Of a stretch of 28,611 bases of DNA, positions 1 to 7,115 are shown piece by piece. The first letter of the stretch is position 1, and every line of letters begins with the position of its first letter. The notes below the pieces were generated by a model, which was given only the letters and a program-made list of their open reading frames with translations, did no database searches and had not been told where the DNA came from. The translations under genes were made by a program, and so were the position numbers. This DNA comes from JAGPUQ01 sp947084925 (GTDB taxonomy: Bacteria > Pseudomonadota > Gammaproteobacteria > Pseudomonadales > Porticoccaceae): the NCBI GenBank assembly GCA_947084925.1, contig CAMTUJ010000031.1:1-28611 (forward strand), read 5' to 3'.

Positions 1-47
1 GATACAGAGGCCAGTGACTGGAGTTCAGACGTGTGCTCTTCCGATCT
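1..47 (+). other. Illumina adapter/index read-through (not genomic)
   Basis: Positions 14-47 match, from memory, the full 34-base Illumina TruSeq Read 2 primer sequence, which ends in the familiar GCTCTTCCGATCT. The preceding 13 bases read GAT plus ten bases (ACAGAGGCCA). That is what is expected if GAT is the end of the P7 flow-cell oligo and the ten bases are the i7 index. Genomic sequence therefore begins at about base 48. Any reading frame that starts inside this stretch is artificial. Confidence 0.96.
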
Positions 48-359
48 GCCGAGGAAGATCAGCCCGGCCTCCTCACAGGCGCGGGCGAAGCCGGCGTTCT
101 CCGAGAGAAAACCATAACCAGGGTGAATAGCCTGCGCGCCGCTGGCCTTGGCGGCGGCGATGATCTTGTCTATCAGCAGGTAGCTTTCGCCAGGCTTGGC
201 GCCGCCGAGGTTCACCGCCACGTCGGCCTCGCGTACATGGCGCGCGCTGGCATCGATGGCGCTGTGCACGGCTACAGTGCGAATGCCCATGGCCTTGGCC
301 GTACGCATCACGCGGCAGGCGATCTCGCCACGGTTGGCGACCAGCAGGGTATCGATCAT
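48..359 (-). CDS. liuD: Methylcrotonyl-CoA carboxylase biotin-carboxylase subunit, N-terminal part (cut by contig end)
   Basis: Only the first 104 residues are present before the adapter. The start MIDTLLVANRGEIACRV and the later IHPGYGFLSENAGFA are signatures of the biotin carboxylase N-terminal domain of acyl-CoA carboxylases. The placement directly after liuB and liuC identifies it as the alpha subunit of methylcrotonyl-CoA carboxylase, which carboxylates biotin at the cost of ATP in the cytoplasm for leucine/isovalerate breakdown. The ATG (359-357) follows the liuC stop by two bases (TGACCATG), so the genes are translationally coupled. The ATP-grasp and biotinyl domains are not in the window. 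The fragment is very close to Pseudomonas LiuD as I remember it. A pyruvate, acetyl- or geranyl-CoA carboxylase subunit is less likely in this context. Confidence 0.9.
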
Positions 360-361
360 GG

Positions 362-1156
362 TCATTGCTCCTGCCAGGTGGGTTGTCGTTTTTCCAGGAA
401 GGCGCGCAGGCCTTCCTGGCCCTCGGCGCTGACGCGCAGACGGGCGATGGCGTTTTCCGTGTAACGACGCAGGGCCGGGGTCAGCTCGCCGCTGCCAACT
501 TCGCGCAGCAGATCCTTGCTGGCGCGCATGGCTTGCGGGCTGTTCTGCAGCAGATTGGCGGCCCAGGCTTCGACTTGGGCGTCCAGCTCGCCAATCGGTA
601 AGCACTCGGCGAGCAGGCCCAGCTCACGGGCACGTTTGCCGTCGAAGCGCTCGGCTGTCAGCGCGTAGCGTTTGGCCGCGCGTTCGCCGATGGCCTGCAC
701 GACGAAGGGGCTGATCACCGCCGGAGCCAGGCCGATGCGGACTTCGGACAGCGAAAACAGTGCGTCCTCGGCGCCAATGGCGATGTCGCAGCAACAGGCC
801 AGGCCCACCGCGCCGCCAAAGGCCGCACCCTGCACCACGGCCAGGGTGGGGATCTTCAGGCCGTGCAGGTTGTACATCAGTTCGGCCAGCTCGCGGGCAT
901 CGCCCAGGTTGGCGTTGTAGTCCAGCCCTGCAGCCTGCTGCATCCAGGCCAGATCGGCACCGGCGGAAAAATGCTTGCCGCGGCCGCGCAGCAGGAGAAA
1001 GCGCAGGCTCTTGTCTTCGCCCACGGCGTCGAGGGCGAGGATCAGCTCGCGGATCATCTCGGCGTTGAAGGCGTTGTTCTTTTCCGGGCGGTTCAGCCAC
1101 AAAGTGGCGAAGCCGCGTGGGTCTTTTTCAAGCTCGATGGTGGTGAATTCGGTCAT
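362..1156 (-). CDS. liuC: Methylglutaconyl-CoA hydratase (enoyl-CoA hydratase family)
   Basis: This 264-residue crotonase-fold protein starts MTEFTTIELEKDPRGFATL. It hydrates 3-methylglutaconyl-CoA to HMG-CoA in leucine/isovalerate catabolism. Crotonase hallmarks are visible: the first oxyanion-hole segment GRGKHFSAGADLAWM, the second segment AAFGGAVGLACCCDIAIG, and the catalytic-region SEVRIGLAPAVISPFV. The length is normal for the family. The ATG at 1156 was chosen because the alignable domain begins there; the upstream open frame runs through the REP element and into the liuB 3' end. The gene lies between liuB and liuD, the usual liuABCDE order. It looks very close to Pseudomonas homologues, closer than the genes to the right do. 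The reaction is inferred from family and position. Confidence 0.92.
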   Translation of the reverse strand: MTEFTTIELEKDPRGFATLWLNRPEKNNAFNAEMIRELILALDAVGEDKSLRFLLLRGRGKHFSAGADLAWMQQAAGLDYNANLGDARELAELMYNLHGLKIPTLAVVQGAAFGGAVGLACCCDIAIGAEDALFSLSEVRIGLAPAVISPFVVQAIGERAAKRYALTAERFDGKRARELGLLAECLPIGELDAQVEAWAANLLQNSPQAMRASKDLLREVGSGELTPALRRYTENAIARLRVSAEGQEGLRAFLEKRQPTWQEQ

Positions 1157-1179
1157 GTCTGTCGCTCTCAGAACTCTGG

Positions 1180-1234
1180 TGTAGGAGCCGGCTTGCCGGC
1201 GATGCTTTTGATCGCCCGCAAGCGGGCTCCTACA
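1180..1234. repeat. Pseudomonas-type REP inverted pair
   Basis: The unit TGTAGGAGCCGGCTTGCC... (1180-1203) is followed after a 7-base spacer (1204-1210) by a near-perfect inverted copy (1211-1234). Each half also carries its own short palindrome (GCCGGCTTGCCGGC and GCCCGCAAGCGGGC). This is the classic layout and sequence of Pseudomonas REP/REPIN elements, which sit between genes and can form hairpins that affect mRNA stability. It fills most of the 86-base liuB-liuC gap. No RAYT transposase is present in the window. Confidence 0.85.
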
Positions 1235-1242
1235 GACTGGTG

Positions 1243-2850
1243 TTACATCCGGAACACACCGAAACGGGTCGGCTCGATGGGCGCGTTGAGGCTGGCCGAC
1301 AGCGCCAGGGCCAGTACCTCGCGGGTCTGCGCCGGATCGATCACGCCGTCGTCCCACAGCCGGGCGCTGGAATAGAAGGCGTGCGCCTGCTGCTCGTACT
1401 GCTCGACGATGGGCTGCTTCAAACGCTGCTCGTCTTCGTCGGAGTAGGGCTGGCCAGCACGCTGCGCCTGTTCGCGCTTGACCTGCACCAGCACGCCTGC
1501 GGCCTGCTGCGCGCCCATCACACCGATCCGCGCGTTGGGCCACATCCACAAAAAGCGTGGGTCGTAGGCACGGCCGCACATGCCGTAGTTACCGGCGCCG
1601 AAGCTGCCGCCAATGATCACGGTGAATTTCGGCACCTGGGCGCAGGCCACGGCGGTGACCAGCTTGGCGCCGTGCTTGGCGATGCCGCCGGCCTCGTACT
1701 GTTTGCCGACCATGAAGCCGGTGATGTTTTGTAAAAACACCAGCGGAATCTTGCGCTGCGCGCACAGTTCGATGAAGTGCGCGCCTTTCTGCGCCGATTC
1801 GCTGAACAGGATGCCGTTGTTGCCGAGAATGCCCACCGGATAGCCGTGGATGCGCGCAAAGCCGCACACCAGCGTGGTGCCGAACAGGGCCTTGAACTCG
1901 TCGAACTCGGAGCCGTCCACGACGCGGGCGATGACCTCGCGCACATCGTAGGGATGGCGCGGATCGCGCGGCACGATGCCGTGGATTTCGCGCGGATCGT
2001 AGAGCGGCGCGGCGGGCGGCCGCAGGTCCATGGTCACCGGCTTGACGCGATTGAGCCGCGCCACCGCCTGGCGCGCCAACTGCAACGCATGGCGGTCGTC
2101 GCGGGCATAGTGGTCGGTGACGCCCGAGGTGCGGCAGTGCACATCGGCGCCGCCCAGTTCCTCGGCGCTGACGATCTCGCCGGTGGCGGCGCGCACCAGC
2201 GGCGGGCCGCCCAGAAAAATCGTGCCCTGCTGGCGCACGATGATGGATTCATCCGCCATCGCCGGCAGGTAGGCGCCGCCCGCGGTGCAGGAGCCCATCA
2301 CCACGGCGATCTGCGGGATGCCTTTCGACGACATCACCGCTTCGTTGAAAAAGCTGCGGCCGAAGTGGTTGCGGTCCGGGAACACCTCGGACTGCATGGG
2401 CAAAAACGCGCCGCCGGAATCCACCAGATAAATGCACGGCAGGTGGTTTTCTTCCGCGATGGTCTGCGCCCGCAACTGCTTGGTGACGGTGAGCGGGTAG
2501 TAGGTGCCGCCCTTGACGGTGGCGTCGTTGCAGATGATCACGCATTCCTGGCCCGACACCCGGCCGATGCCGGTGACGATGCCGGCGCCGGGCACCACGT
2601 CGTCGTACACCTCCCAGGCCGCGAACTGGGAGAACTCCAGAAAGGGCGCGCCGGGATCGAGCAACTGTTGCACCCGGTCGCGGGGCAGCAGTTTGCCGCG
2701 CGCCACATGGCGTTCGCGGGATTTCGCGCCGCCGCCCAGCTTGATCTGCTCCAGCTTGGCGCGCAGATCGTCGAGCTGCGTCCGCATGTGAGCCTGGTTT
2801 TCGACGAACTCGGCGCCGCGGGTGTTGATCTTGGTCTGGAGAATGGCCAT
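1243..2850 (-). CDS. liuB: Methylcrotonyl-CoA carboxylase carboxyltransferase (beta) subunit
   Basis: This 535-residue protein is a full-length acyl-CoA carboxyltransferase beta subunit. With LiuD it carboxylates 3-methylcrotonyl-CoA to 3-methylglutaconyl-CoA in the cytoplasm. Conserved segments are ARGKLLPRDRVQQLLDPG (N-terminal), CIYLVDSGGAFLP, GIPQIAVVMGSCTAGGAYLPA (oxyanion-type Gly-rich motif of the N-half), FLQNITGFMVG, and GGSFGAGNYGMCGRAYDPRF (C-half acyl-CoA site). The ending FGVFRM is typical of LiuB/MCCB. ATG at 2850 lies 6 bases after the SDR stop, so the two are probably co-transcribed. The C-terminal third reads Pseudomonas-like, whereas the N-terminal half does not, so a join inside this gene is possible. 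Confidence 0.93.
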   Translation of the reverse strand: MAILQTKINTRGAEFVENQAHMRTQLDDLRAKLEQIKLGGGAKSRERHVARGKLLPRDRVQQLLDPGAPFLEFSQFAAWEVYDDVVPGAGIVTGIGRVSGQECVIICNDATVKGGTYYPLTVTKQLRAQTIAEENHLPCIYLVDSGGAFLPMQSEVFPDRNHFGRSFFNEAVMSSKGIPQIAVVMGSCTAGGAYLPAMADESIIVRQQGTIFLGGPPLVRAATGEIVSAEELGGADVHCRTSGVTDHYARDDRHALQLARQAVARLNRVKPVTMDLRPPAAPLYDPREIHGIVPRDPRHPYDVREVIARVVDGSEFDEFKALFGTTLVCGFARIHGYPVGILGNNGILFSESAQKGAHFIELCAQRKIPLVFLQNITGFMVGKQYEAGGIAKHGAKLVTAVACAQVPKFTVIIGGSFGAGNYGMCGRAYDPRFLWMWPNARIGVMGAQQAAGVLVQVKREQAQRAGQPYSDEDEQRLKQPIVEQYEQQAHAFYSSARLWDDGVIDPAQTREVLALALSASLNAPIEPTRFGVFRM

Positions 2851-2856
2851 GGAAGC

Positions 2857-3747
2857 TCAGGCGTCGCGTTGCAGGATTTTGGGGAAGGTGGCGCGGTGGA
2901 AACCATCGTAGGCGGCATTGTTGCGCTGCGCGCGCGGGATCTTGCGGCCCAGCGGCGAGCTCAGGCACAGCGAACTGCCGCCGTCCACCCGCAGTGTGGT
3001 GCCGTTGACGTAACTGGCGCCTTCGGTGAGCAGAAAACACACCGCCGAGCTCACTTCGGATTCGGTGCCGACCCGGTTGAGCGGCACCGACTCGGGGAAA
3101 TGGGGGATGCATTCGAGCATCTCGGGGTCCTCGTAGGTGTCGAGCCCGGAGGAGGTGAGATAGCCGGGCTCCACCGCGTTCACGCGCACCCCGGCATAGG
3201 CCCATTCCACCGCCATGGTCATGGTGAGGTTCTCCATGCCGGCGCGCGCCGCGCCCGAGTGCGCCATGCGCGGCATGCCGCCGAAGTAGTCGGCGGTGAT
3301 GTTGACGATGCTGCCGCCGTGCTCCTTCATCGAGCGCAGGAACACCGCTTTCGACACCAGAAAGCCGCCCAGCAGATTGGTGCGCACCACCGCGAGAAAA
3401 CCGTTGGCGGAGATGTTTTCCAGATCGGACGGGAACTGGCCGCCGGCATTGTTGACCAGCCCGTGGATGGGGCCGTGGTCGGCGACGAAGCGCTCGATCA
3501 CGGCGTTGACCGCGGCGTCGTCGCGGATGTCGGCGCAGCCGTAGTCGCAGCGGGCGCCCGGGTTGTCGCCCTCGATCTCGGCTTTCACCGTGGCGAGCTT
3601 GGCCTCCGTGCGGCCCATCATCAGGATGTTGGCGCCCAGGGCGGCCAGCTCGTGGGCGATGCAGCGCCCGAAGCCGCTGCCGGCGCCGGTGACCAGGATC
3701 GTCTGGCCGGTGAAGATTCCCGGTCGAAAAACCGATTGGTAGCCCAT
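2857..3747 (-). CDS. PECR-like short-chain dehydrogenase/reductase with non-canonical active site
   Basis: This 296-residue Rossmann SDR has the cofactor motif TGAGSGFG at residues 20-27 and NNAGGQF at 99-105. It has a C-terminal region VEPGYLTS and the SDR segment YVNGTTLRVDGG. Overall it resembles mammalian peroxisomal trans-2-enoyl-CoA reductase (PECR) and the AtuB-type SDRs of acyclic terpene utilisation (from memory). The usual Tyr-x3-Lys is missing: where PECR has YNLTK, this protein has ENLTM (172-176). A preceding HSGAAR (163-168) resembles the His/Lys arrangement of 2,4-dienoyl-CoA reductase, but with Arg. A strong Shine-Dalgarno (GGGGGA) precedes the ATG. It sits directly upstream of liuB, suggesting an enoyl-CoA or branched acyl-CoA substrate. 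Exact substrate unknown. Confidence 0.85.
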   Translation of the reverse strand: MGYQSVFRPGIFTGQTILVTGAGSGFGRCIAHELAALGANILMMGRTEAKLATVKAEIEGDNPGARCDYGCADIRDDAAVNAVIERFVADHGPIHGLVNNAGGQFPSDLENISANGFLAVVRTNLLGGFLVSKAVFLRSMKEHGGSIVNITADYFGGMPRMAHSGAARAGMENLTMTMAVEWAYAGVRVNAVEPGYLTSSGLDTYEDPEMLECIPHFPESVPLNRVGTESEVSSAVCFLLTEGASYVNGTTLRVDGGSSLCLSSPLGRKIPRAQRNNAAYDGFHRATFPKILQRDA

Positions 3748-3870
3748 GGTGTGATCCCCCTTATGGTTGCCGGTATGGCCTTATATTTCTTACCAGGGCG
3801 CGCTATCGGATAATTGCACCGGCAGCCTTTTATCGCTCGCGGCAATTATAAGCATGCGCCCGGCTGCGCT

Positions 3871-4665
3871 CTATCGCTTAGTATCAGAGCCTTTCACTGC
3901 ATGCAGTTGTTTGGCAGCGCTCGTAGGAAAGTATCCACTCAGGACCTCCTTGAGGCATTTCCCCAAAGCTAGTTTCTCTTCTTCGAATTGTCGCGCGCGG
4001 TGGCCGTTTGCGCCTGATGGATGCGGGAATCCATATAGGGTTCGACCTTCCGGGATACGCCGTTCGGTTTCGAGTATTTCCAAGACTGCGGCGACGCTCC
4101 TCCCAAGCGGAAGGAACGCCGCTACTTGAAGCTGAGACAGTTCGGGGGCGAGAATCTCCCGCGCGTATCGCATCAGGAAGGCGGATCGCACGAGTGGAGG
4201 CCGGCTGCCAGTGTAGTTCTGGGCACCCAGGAACGTAGGGTACCGCACGGCCGATGTAGTGTGCAGCAGATGGGACGCAGAACCAAAGAGGTCGGCTGCG
4301 GAGGCGATTCCAAGGAGCTCACATACTCCGAGCTGATCAAGCATGTGCACGAGATTCCCGCGCATGGCACCACCAAAGCTGGCTTCGTACTTCGCCAACC
4401 TGCAAGCGTCTTCCTCGCTCGCTCCCGCCAGCAGATGTGTCCGCACAGCACGATAGACGATTTGCATCTGGGTGAAACCCGGGGTGACACCAATCAAGGC
4501 CATACGCGCCTCCCGGTTGATCCAGCCGACCGGAGCGTCGTATACCGTCAAACCATCGTGAAGATCTTCGGCGAGCTTTAATGCGGGGACGAGCAGGTCC
4601 TCGCGGGTGTACTCGCGGCGGTCCGGCAGGGCCAGAATGAAGGCAGTCAGAGAATCAGATAGCAC
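3871..4665 (-). CDS. Uracil-DNA-glycosylase-superfamily-like protein
   Basis: No close family is recognised, but the motif order matches the uracil-DNA glycosylase superfamily. Numbered from the upstream TTG at 4692, there is MALIGVTPGFTQ (residues 64-75, the first active-site motif, GxxPG-like), TTSAVRYPTF (145-154), AAFLPLGRSVAAVL (191-204) and GFPHPSGANGHR (221-232, the HPS loop motif). Such enzymes excise uracil or modified bases from DNA. I prefer the GTG start at 4665 (264 aa) because AAAGGA lies 5 bases upstream; the TTG at 4692 gives 273 aa with poor spacing. Two counted 60-base lines of the gene are 50% and 62% G+C, against 68% for a line of the adjacent SDR. This suggests a later insertion between liuA and the SDR. 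A role in repair or in defence against modified phage DNA is inference. Confidence 0.66.
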   Translation of the reverse strand: MLSDSLTAFILALPDRREYTREDLLVPALKLAEDLHDGLTVYDAPVGWINREARMALIGVTPGFTQMQIVYRAVRTHLLAGASEEDACRLAKYEASFGGAMRGNLVHMLDQLGVCELLGIASAADLFGSASHLLHTTSAVRYPTFLGAQNYTGSRPPLVRSAFLMRYAREILAPELSQLQVAAFLPLGRSVAAVLEILETERRIPEGRTLYGFPHPSGANGHRARQFEEEKLALGKCLKEVLSGYFPTSAAKQLHAVKGSDTKR

Positions 4666-4718
4666 TTTTTTCCTTTGCCTGTTGCTTGACAATCACCTTC
4701 ACGCACTGCAACGCACCA

Positions 4719-5888
4719 TTATCGGGTTTCGTTAAATAATTCCCGCCCGACCAGCATACGGCGAATCTCCGAGGTGCCGGCGCCGATCTCGTAGAGCTTG
4801 GCGTCGCGCAACAGGCGCCCGGTCGGATATTCGTTGATGTAGCCGTTGCCGCCCAGGCTCTGGATCGCCTGCAGTGCCATTTGCGTGGCTTTCTCGGCGG
4901 TGTAGAGGATCACCGCGGCGGCGTCCTTGCGCGAATCCTCGCCGCGGTCGCAGGCCTTGGCGACCGCGTACAGGTAGGCGCGCGAGGTGTTGAGATCGAC
5001 ATACATGTCGGCGACCTTGCCCTGCATCAACTGGAATTCGCCGATGGCCTGGCCGAACTGTTTGCGGTCGTGCAGGTAGGGCAGCACGATGTCCATGCAG
5101 GCTTGCATGATGCCGACGGGGCCGCCGGACAGCACGGTGCGCTCGTAGTCGAGGCCCGACATCAGTACGCGCACGCCTGCGTTTTCCTTGCCGAGGACGT
5201 TTTCGGCGGGTACTTCGCAGTCCTCGAACACCAGCTCGCCGGTGTTGGAGCCGCGCATGCCGAGCTTGTCGAGTTTCTGGGCGCGGCGGAAACCCGGGTA
5301 ATCGCGCTCGACGATGAAAGCGGTGATGCCTTTCGAGCCGGCGTCGGGGTTGGTCTTGGCGTAGATCACATAGGTGTCGGCGTCGGGGCCGTTGGTGATC
5401 CACATCTTGTTGCCGTTGAGGATGTAGCGATCGCCCTTTTTGTCGGCGCGCAGTTTCATGCTGACCACATCGGAGCCGGCGCCGGGTTCGCTCATGGCCA
5501 GCGCGCCGATGTGCTCGCCGGAGCAGAGTCCGGGCAGATAGCGGGCTTTTTGCGCGGCGGTGCCGTTCTTGCGGATCTGGTTCACGCAGAGATTGGAGTG
5601 CGCGCCGTAGGACAGGCCGACCGCGGCGGAGGCGCGGGAGATTTCCTCCATTGCGACCACGTGGGCGAGGTAACCCATGCCGGTGCCGCCGTATTCCTCC
5701 TCGACCGTGATGCCGAGCAGGCCCAGGTCGCCGAACTTGCGCCACAGATCGGCGGGGAAGTCGTTGGCCTGGTCGATGGCCTCGGCGCGCGGGGCGATTT
5801 CGTTTTGCGCGAAGCGATGGACGGCGTCGCGCAGTTGATCGACATCCGTGCCGAGATCGAAGTTGAGGCTCTTGAAAGGCGTGTTCAT
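4719..5888 (-). CDS. liuA: Isovaleryl-CoA dehydrogenase
   Basis: This 389-residue acyl-CoA dehydrogenase oxidises isovaleryl-CoA to 3-methylcrotonyl-CoA, passing electrons through FAD to electron-transfer flavoprotein. FAD/substrate motifs are ALAMSEPGAGSD (129-140) and MWITNGPDADTYVIYAKT (162-179). The catalytic glutamate is E249 in LDYERTVLSGGP, the position characteristic of isovaleryl-CoA dehydrogenases rather than the short- or medium-chain enzymes. The C-terminal QSLGGNGYINEYPTGR and YEIGAGTSEIRR complete the family pattern. Its product is the substrate of LiuBD. A good sigma70-type promoter lies just upstream (5916-5944). The stop is close to the glycosylase-like gene, which separates liuA from the rest of the cluster. 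Confidence 0.96.
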   Translation of the reverse strand: MNTPFKSLNFDLGTDVDQLRDAVHRFAQNEIAPRAEAIDQANDFPADLWRKFGDLGLLGITVEEEYGGTGMGYLAHVVAMEEISRASAAVGLSYGAHSNLCVNQIRKNGTAAQKARYLPGLCSGEHIGALAMSEPGAGSDVVSMKLRADKKGDRYILNGNKMWITNGPDADTYVIYAKTNPDAGSKGITAFIVERDYPGFRRAQKLDKLGMRGSNTGELVFEDCEVPAENVLGKENAGVRVLMSGLDYERTVLSGGPVGIMQACMDIVLPYLHDRKQFGQAIGEFQLMQGKVADMYVDLNTSRAYLYAVAKACDRGEDSRKDAAAVILYTAEKATQMALQAIQSLGGNGYINEYPTGRLLRDAKLYEIGAGTSEIRRMLVGRELFNETR

Positions 5889-5915
5889 GGGCGTCCGCGG
5901 CAGGTGGGCCGCGGG

Positions 5916-5944
5916 ACTATAGCGAAGCCGCGCCGGCGCATCAA
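5916..5944 (-). promoter_or_regulatory. Candidate sigma70 promoter of liuA
   Basis: On the minus strand TTGATG (5944-5939) and TATAGT (5921-5916) are separated by 17 bases, about 28 bases before the liuA ATG. The match is 4/6 and 5/6 to consensus. It overlaps the end of the upstream multicopper oxidase gene, which suggests liuA is transcribed independently of it. Confidence 0.5.
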
Positions 5945-6951
5945 TTTGGCTGCGGGCCTGGTTGTGCGGGTGAAGGTTGCGGACGGGGCTTCACCGTCCA
6001 ACGCGTCATCATGCCCGCGGTCATGTGGTCGCCGACGTGGCAGTGGTAGAGCCAGGTGCCCGGGTTGTCGGCGATCATATCGACCGAGACCATGGAAGCG
6101 GGGAGCAGCTCGACCACGTCGGTGCGGCGGCCGTGGTCGAGCACGGTTTCGCCATGCCAGTGGGCAGTGTGCAGATCCACCTCCGACCCCAAGGCCACCA
6201 GATGCCAGCGCACCCGTTCGCCTTCGACCGCTTCCAGCCCGCGCAGATTGCCGAAGATATAGCCGTTCATCGCGTGCTTGAGGCCGCCTTCGGCGCCGTC
6301 TTCCTCGTCGAACACCATGAACAATGTGGTGAAGTTCCGATCCACGTCGCGCGGGCGCGGGTCGGCGGACGAAATCGCCATGCCCTTGCGGGTGACCACG
6401 ATGGTGCCGATCAGGCCCCGGTAGATGTCGGCCACATGATCGACATGGGAGTGGTACAGCCAGACGATCGAAGAGGGGTCGGTCGGGCCCGGCCCCGCGC
6501 CTTCGTCGAGGGTCCAGGTGTAGGTGTAGTTCGCGCCGGGCGCGATCGAAGCACCGGCGCCGCGGTGGTCGGCGCCATCGTTGTCCTCGTCGTAGCGCAG
6601 GCCATGGGGATGCATGGAGAACGACCGGTCGGCGCGATTCCGGAAATGCACCTTGAGGGTGTCGCCCACCTCGCCGAGCAGTTCGGGTCCCAGGATTCCC
6701 GTCCACTCCGGCTGCGGCACCGGCGTGCTGTAGGTGGCGTCGGTATAGCGGATATAGCGGTATTTGGGGTAGCTCAGCCGCTCGCCCCAGGAACCCATGT
6801 CGCTGCCGGGATGGAGCAGGTTTTTGCCGGAAGGCGCGTAATTCCAGGTCACCGGCTCGGCGGCTACCCAGTATTCGCGAACCTGCCCGGCATGGGCCAC
6901 GAAGGGCGCGGCGGCCAGTATCACCAGCGCTACCCGGAGCAGTGATTTCAT
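5941..6951 (-). CDS. Secreted two-domain multicopper oxidase, ceruloplasmin/hephaestin-like
   Basis: This 336-residue protein begins with a Sec signal peptide (MKSLLRVALVILAAAPFVAHA, predicted cut after residue 21), so it acts in the periplasm or outside the cell. All four copper-binding motifs are present: SMHPHG (H114, H116), LYHSHV (H167, H169), HTAHWHG (H261, H264, H266) and HCHVGDHMTAGM (H303 to M314, with C304 as the type-1 copper cysteine). The WLYHSHVDH and HCHxxDHxxxGM forms resemble the ferroxidases ceruloplasmin and hephaestin. It therefore probably oxidises Fe(II), Cu(I) or a phenolic compound with O2. The tail is proline-rich. It is divergent from the porin/FMN/PepSY operon, with a Fur-like box in the shared promoter region. 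The substrate is inferred. Confidence 0.88.
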   Translation of the reverse strand: MKSLLRVALVILAAAPFVAHAGQVREYWVAAEPVTWNYAPSGKNLLHPGSDMGSWGERLSYPKYRYIRYTDATYSTPVPQPEWTGILGPELLGEVGDTLKVHFRNRADRSFSMHPHGLRYDEDNDGADHRGAGASIAPGANYTYTWTLDEGAGPGPTDPSSIVWLYHSHVDHVADIYRGLIGTIVVTRKGMAISSADPRPRDVDRNFTTLFMVFDEEDGAEGGLKHAMNGYIFGNLRGLEAVEGERVRWHLVALGSEVDLHTAHWHGETVLDHGRRTDVVELLPASMVSVDMIADNPGTWLYHCHVGDHMTAGMMTRWTVKPRPQPSPAQPGPQPN

Positions 6952-6997
6952 GCCGACGGTACCTCCGTGACGAGCGTGATGGGGCGGGGCGGCGGCG

Positions 6998-7026
6998 ATT
7001 GTAGCGGTCTTTGTTTAATCTCCCAA
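6998..7026 (-). promoter_or_regulatory. Candidate promoter of the multicopper oxidase gene
   Basis: On the minus strand TTGGGA (7026-7021) and TACAAT (7003-6998) are separated by 17 bases, upstream of the oxidase ATG at 6951. The -35 hexamer ends one base from the Fur-like box at 7028-7042, so a bound repressor would sit against this promoter. Confidence 0.45.
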
Positions 7027-7027
7027 A

Positions 7028-7042
7028 TGATAATTAGTTGTA
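7028..7042 (+). promoter_or_regulatory. Candidate Fur-type iron box between divergent genes
   Basis: The 15-mer TGATAATTAGTTGTA has a perfect left half (TGATAAT) of the 7-1-7 Fur consensus and 3 of 7 matches in the right half, in an AT-rich island of an otherwise G+C-rich region. It overlaps the putative -35 of the porin operon (7038-7043) and abuts the -35 of the divergent oxidase gene. Iron-responsive repression of both sides is inferred; the right half-site is degenerate. Confidence 0.4.
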
Positions 7043-7067
7043 TTAACTCCCGGGGCTGCCCTAGAAT
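7038..7067 (+). promoter_or_regulatory. Candidate promoter of the porin operon
   Basis: TTGTAT (7038-7043) and TAGAAT (7062-7067) are 18 bases apart, about 50 bases before the porin ATG. The -10 matches 5/6. A strong Shine-Dalgarno AAGGAG (7103-7108) follows, 7 bases before the ATG. Confidence 0.45.
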
Positions 7068-7115
7068 CTGTCGCAGATCAAATACCCTTCAAACCCTGCA
7101 TCAAGGAGATCTGCG

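Noticed and set aside
33..464. Open frame starting in the first bases of the contig
   Set aside because: Its start lies in the Illumina adapter and it is antisense to liuD and liuC.
1777..3813. A 678-codon open frame on the plus strand
   Set aside because: It lies antisense to liuB and the SDR, both of which show clear families. The translation is His/Ala/Arg-rich with no recognisable domain, a common shadow in G+C-rich genes.
4881..6281. A 466-codon plus-strand open frame
   Set aside because: Antisense to liuA and the multicopper oxidase; it has no domain and spans an intergenic promoter.
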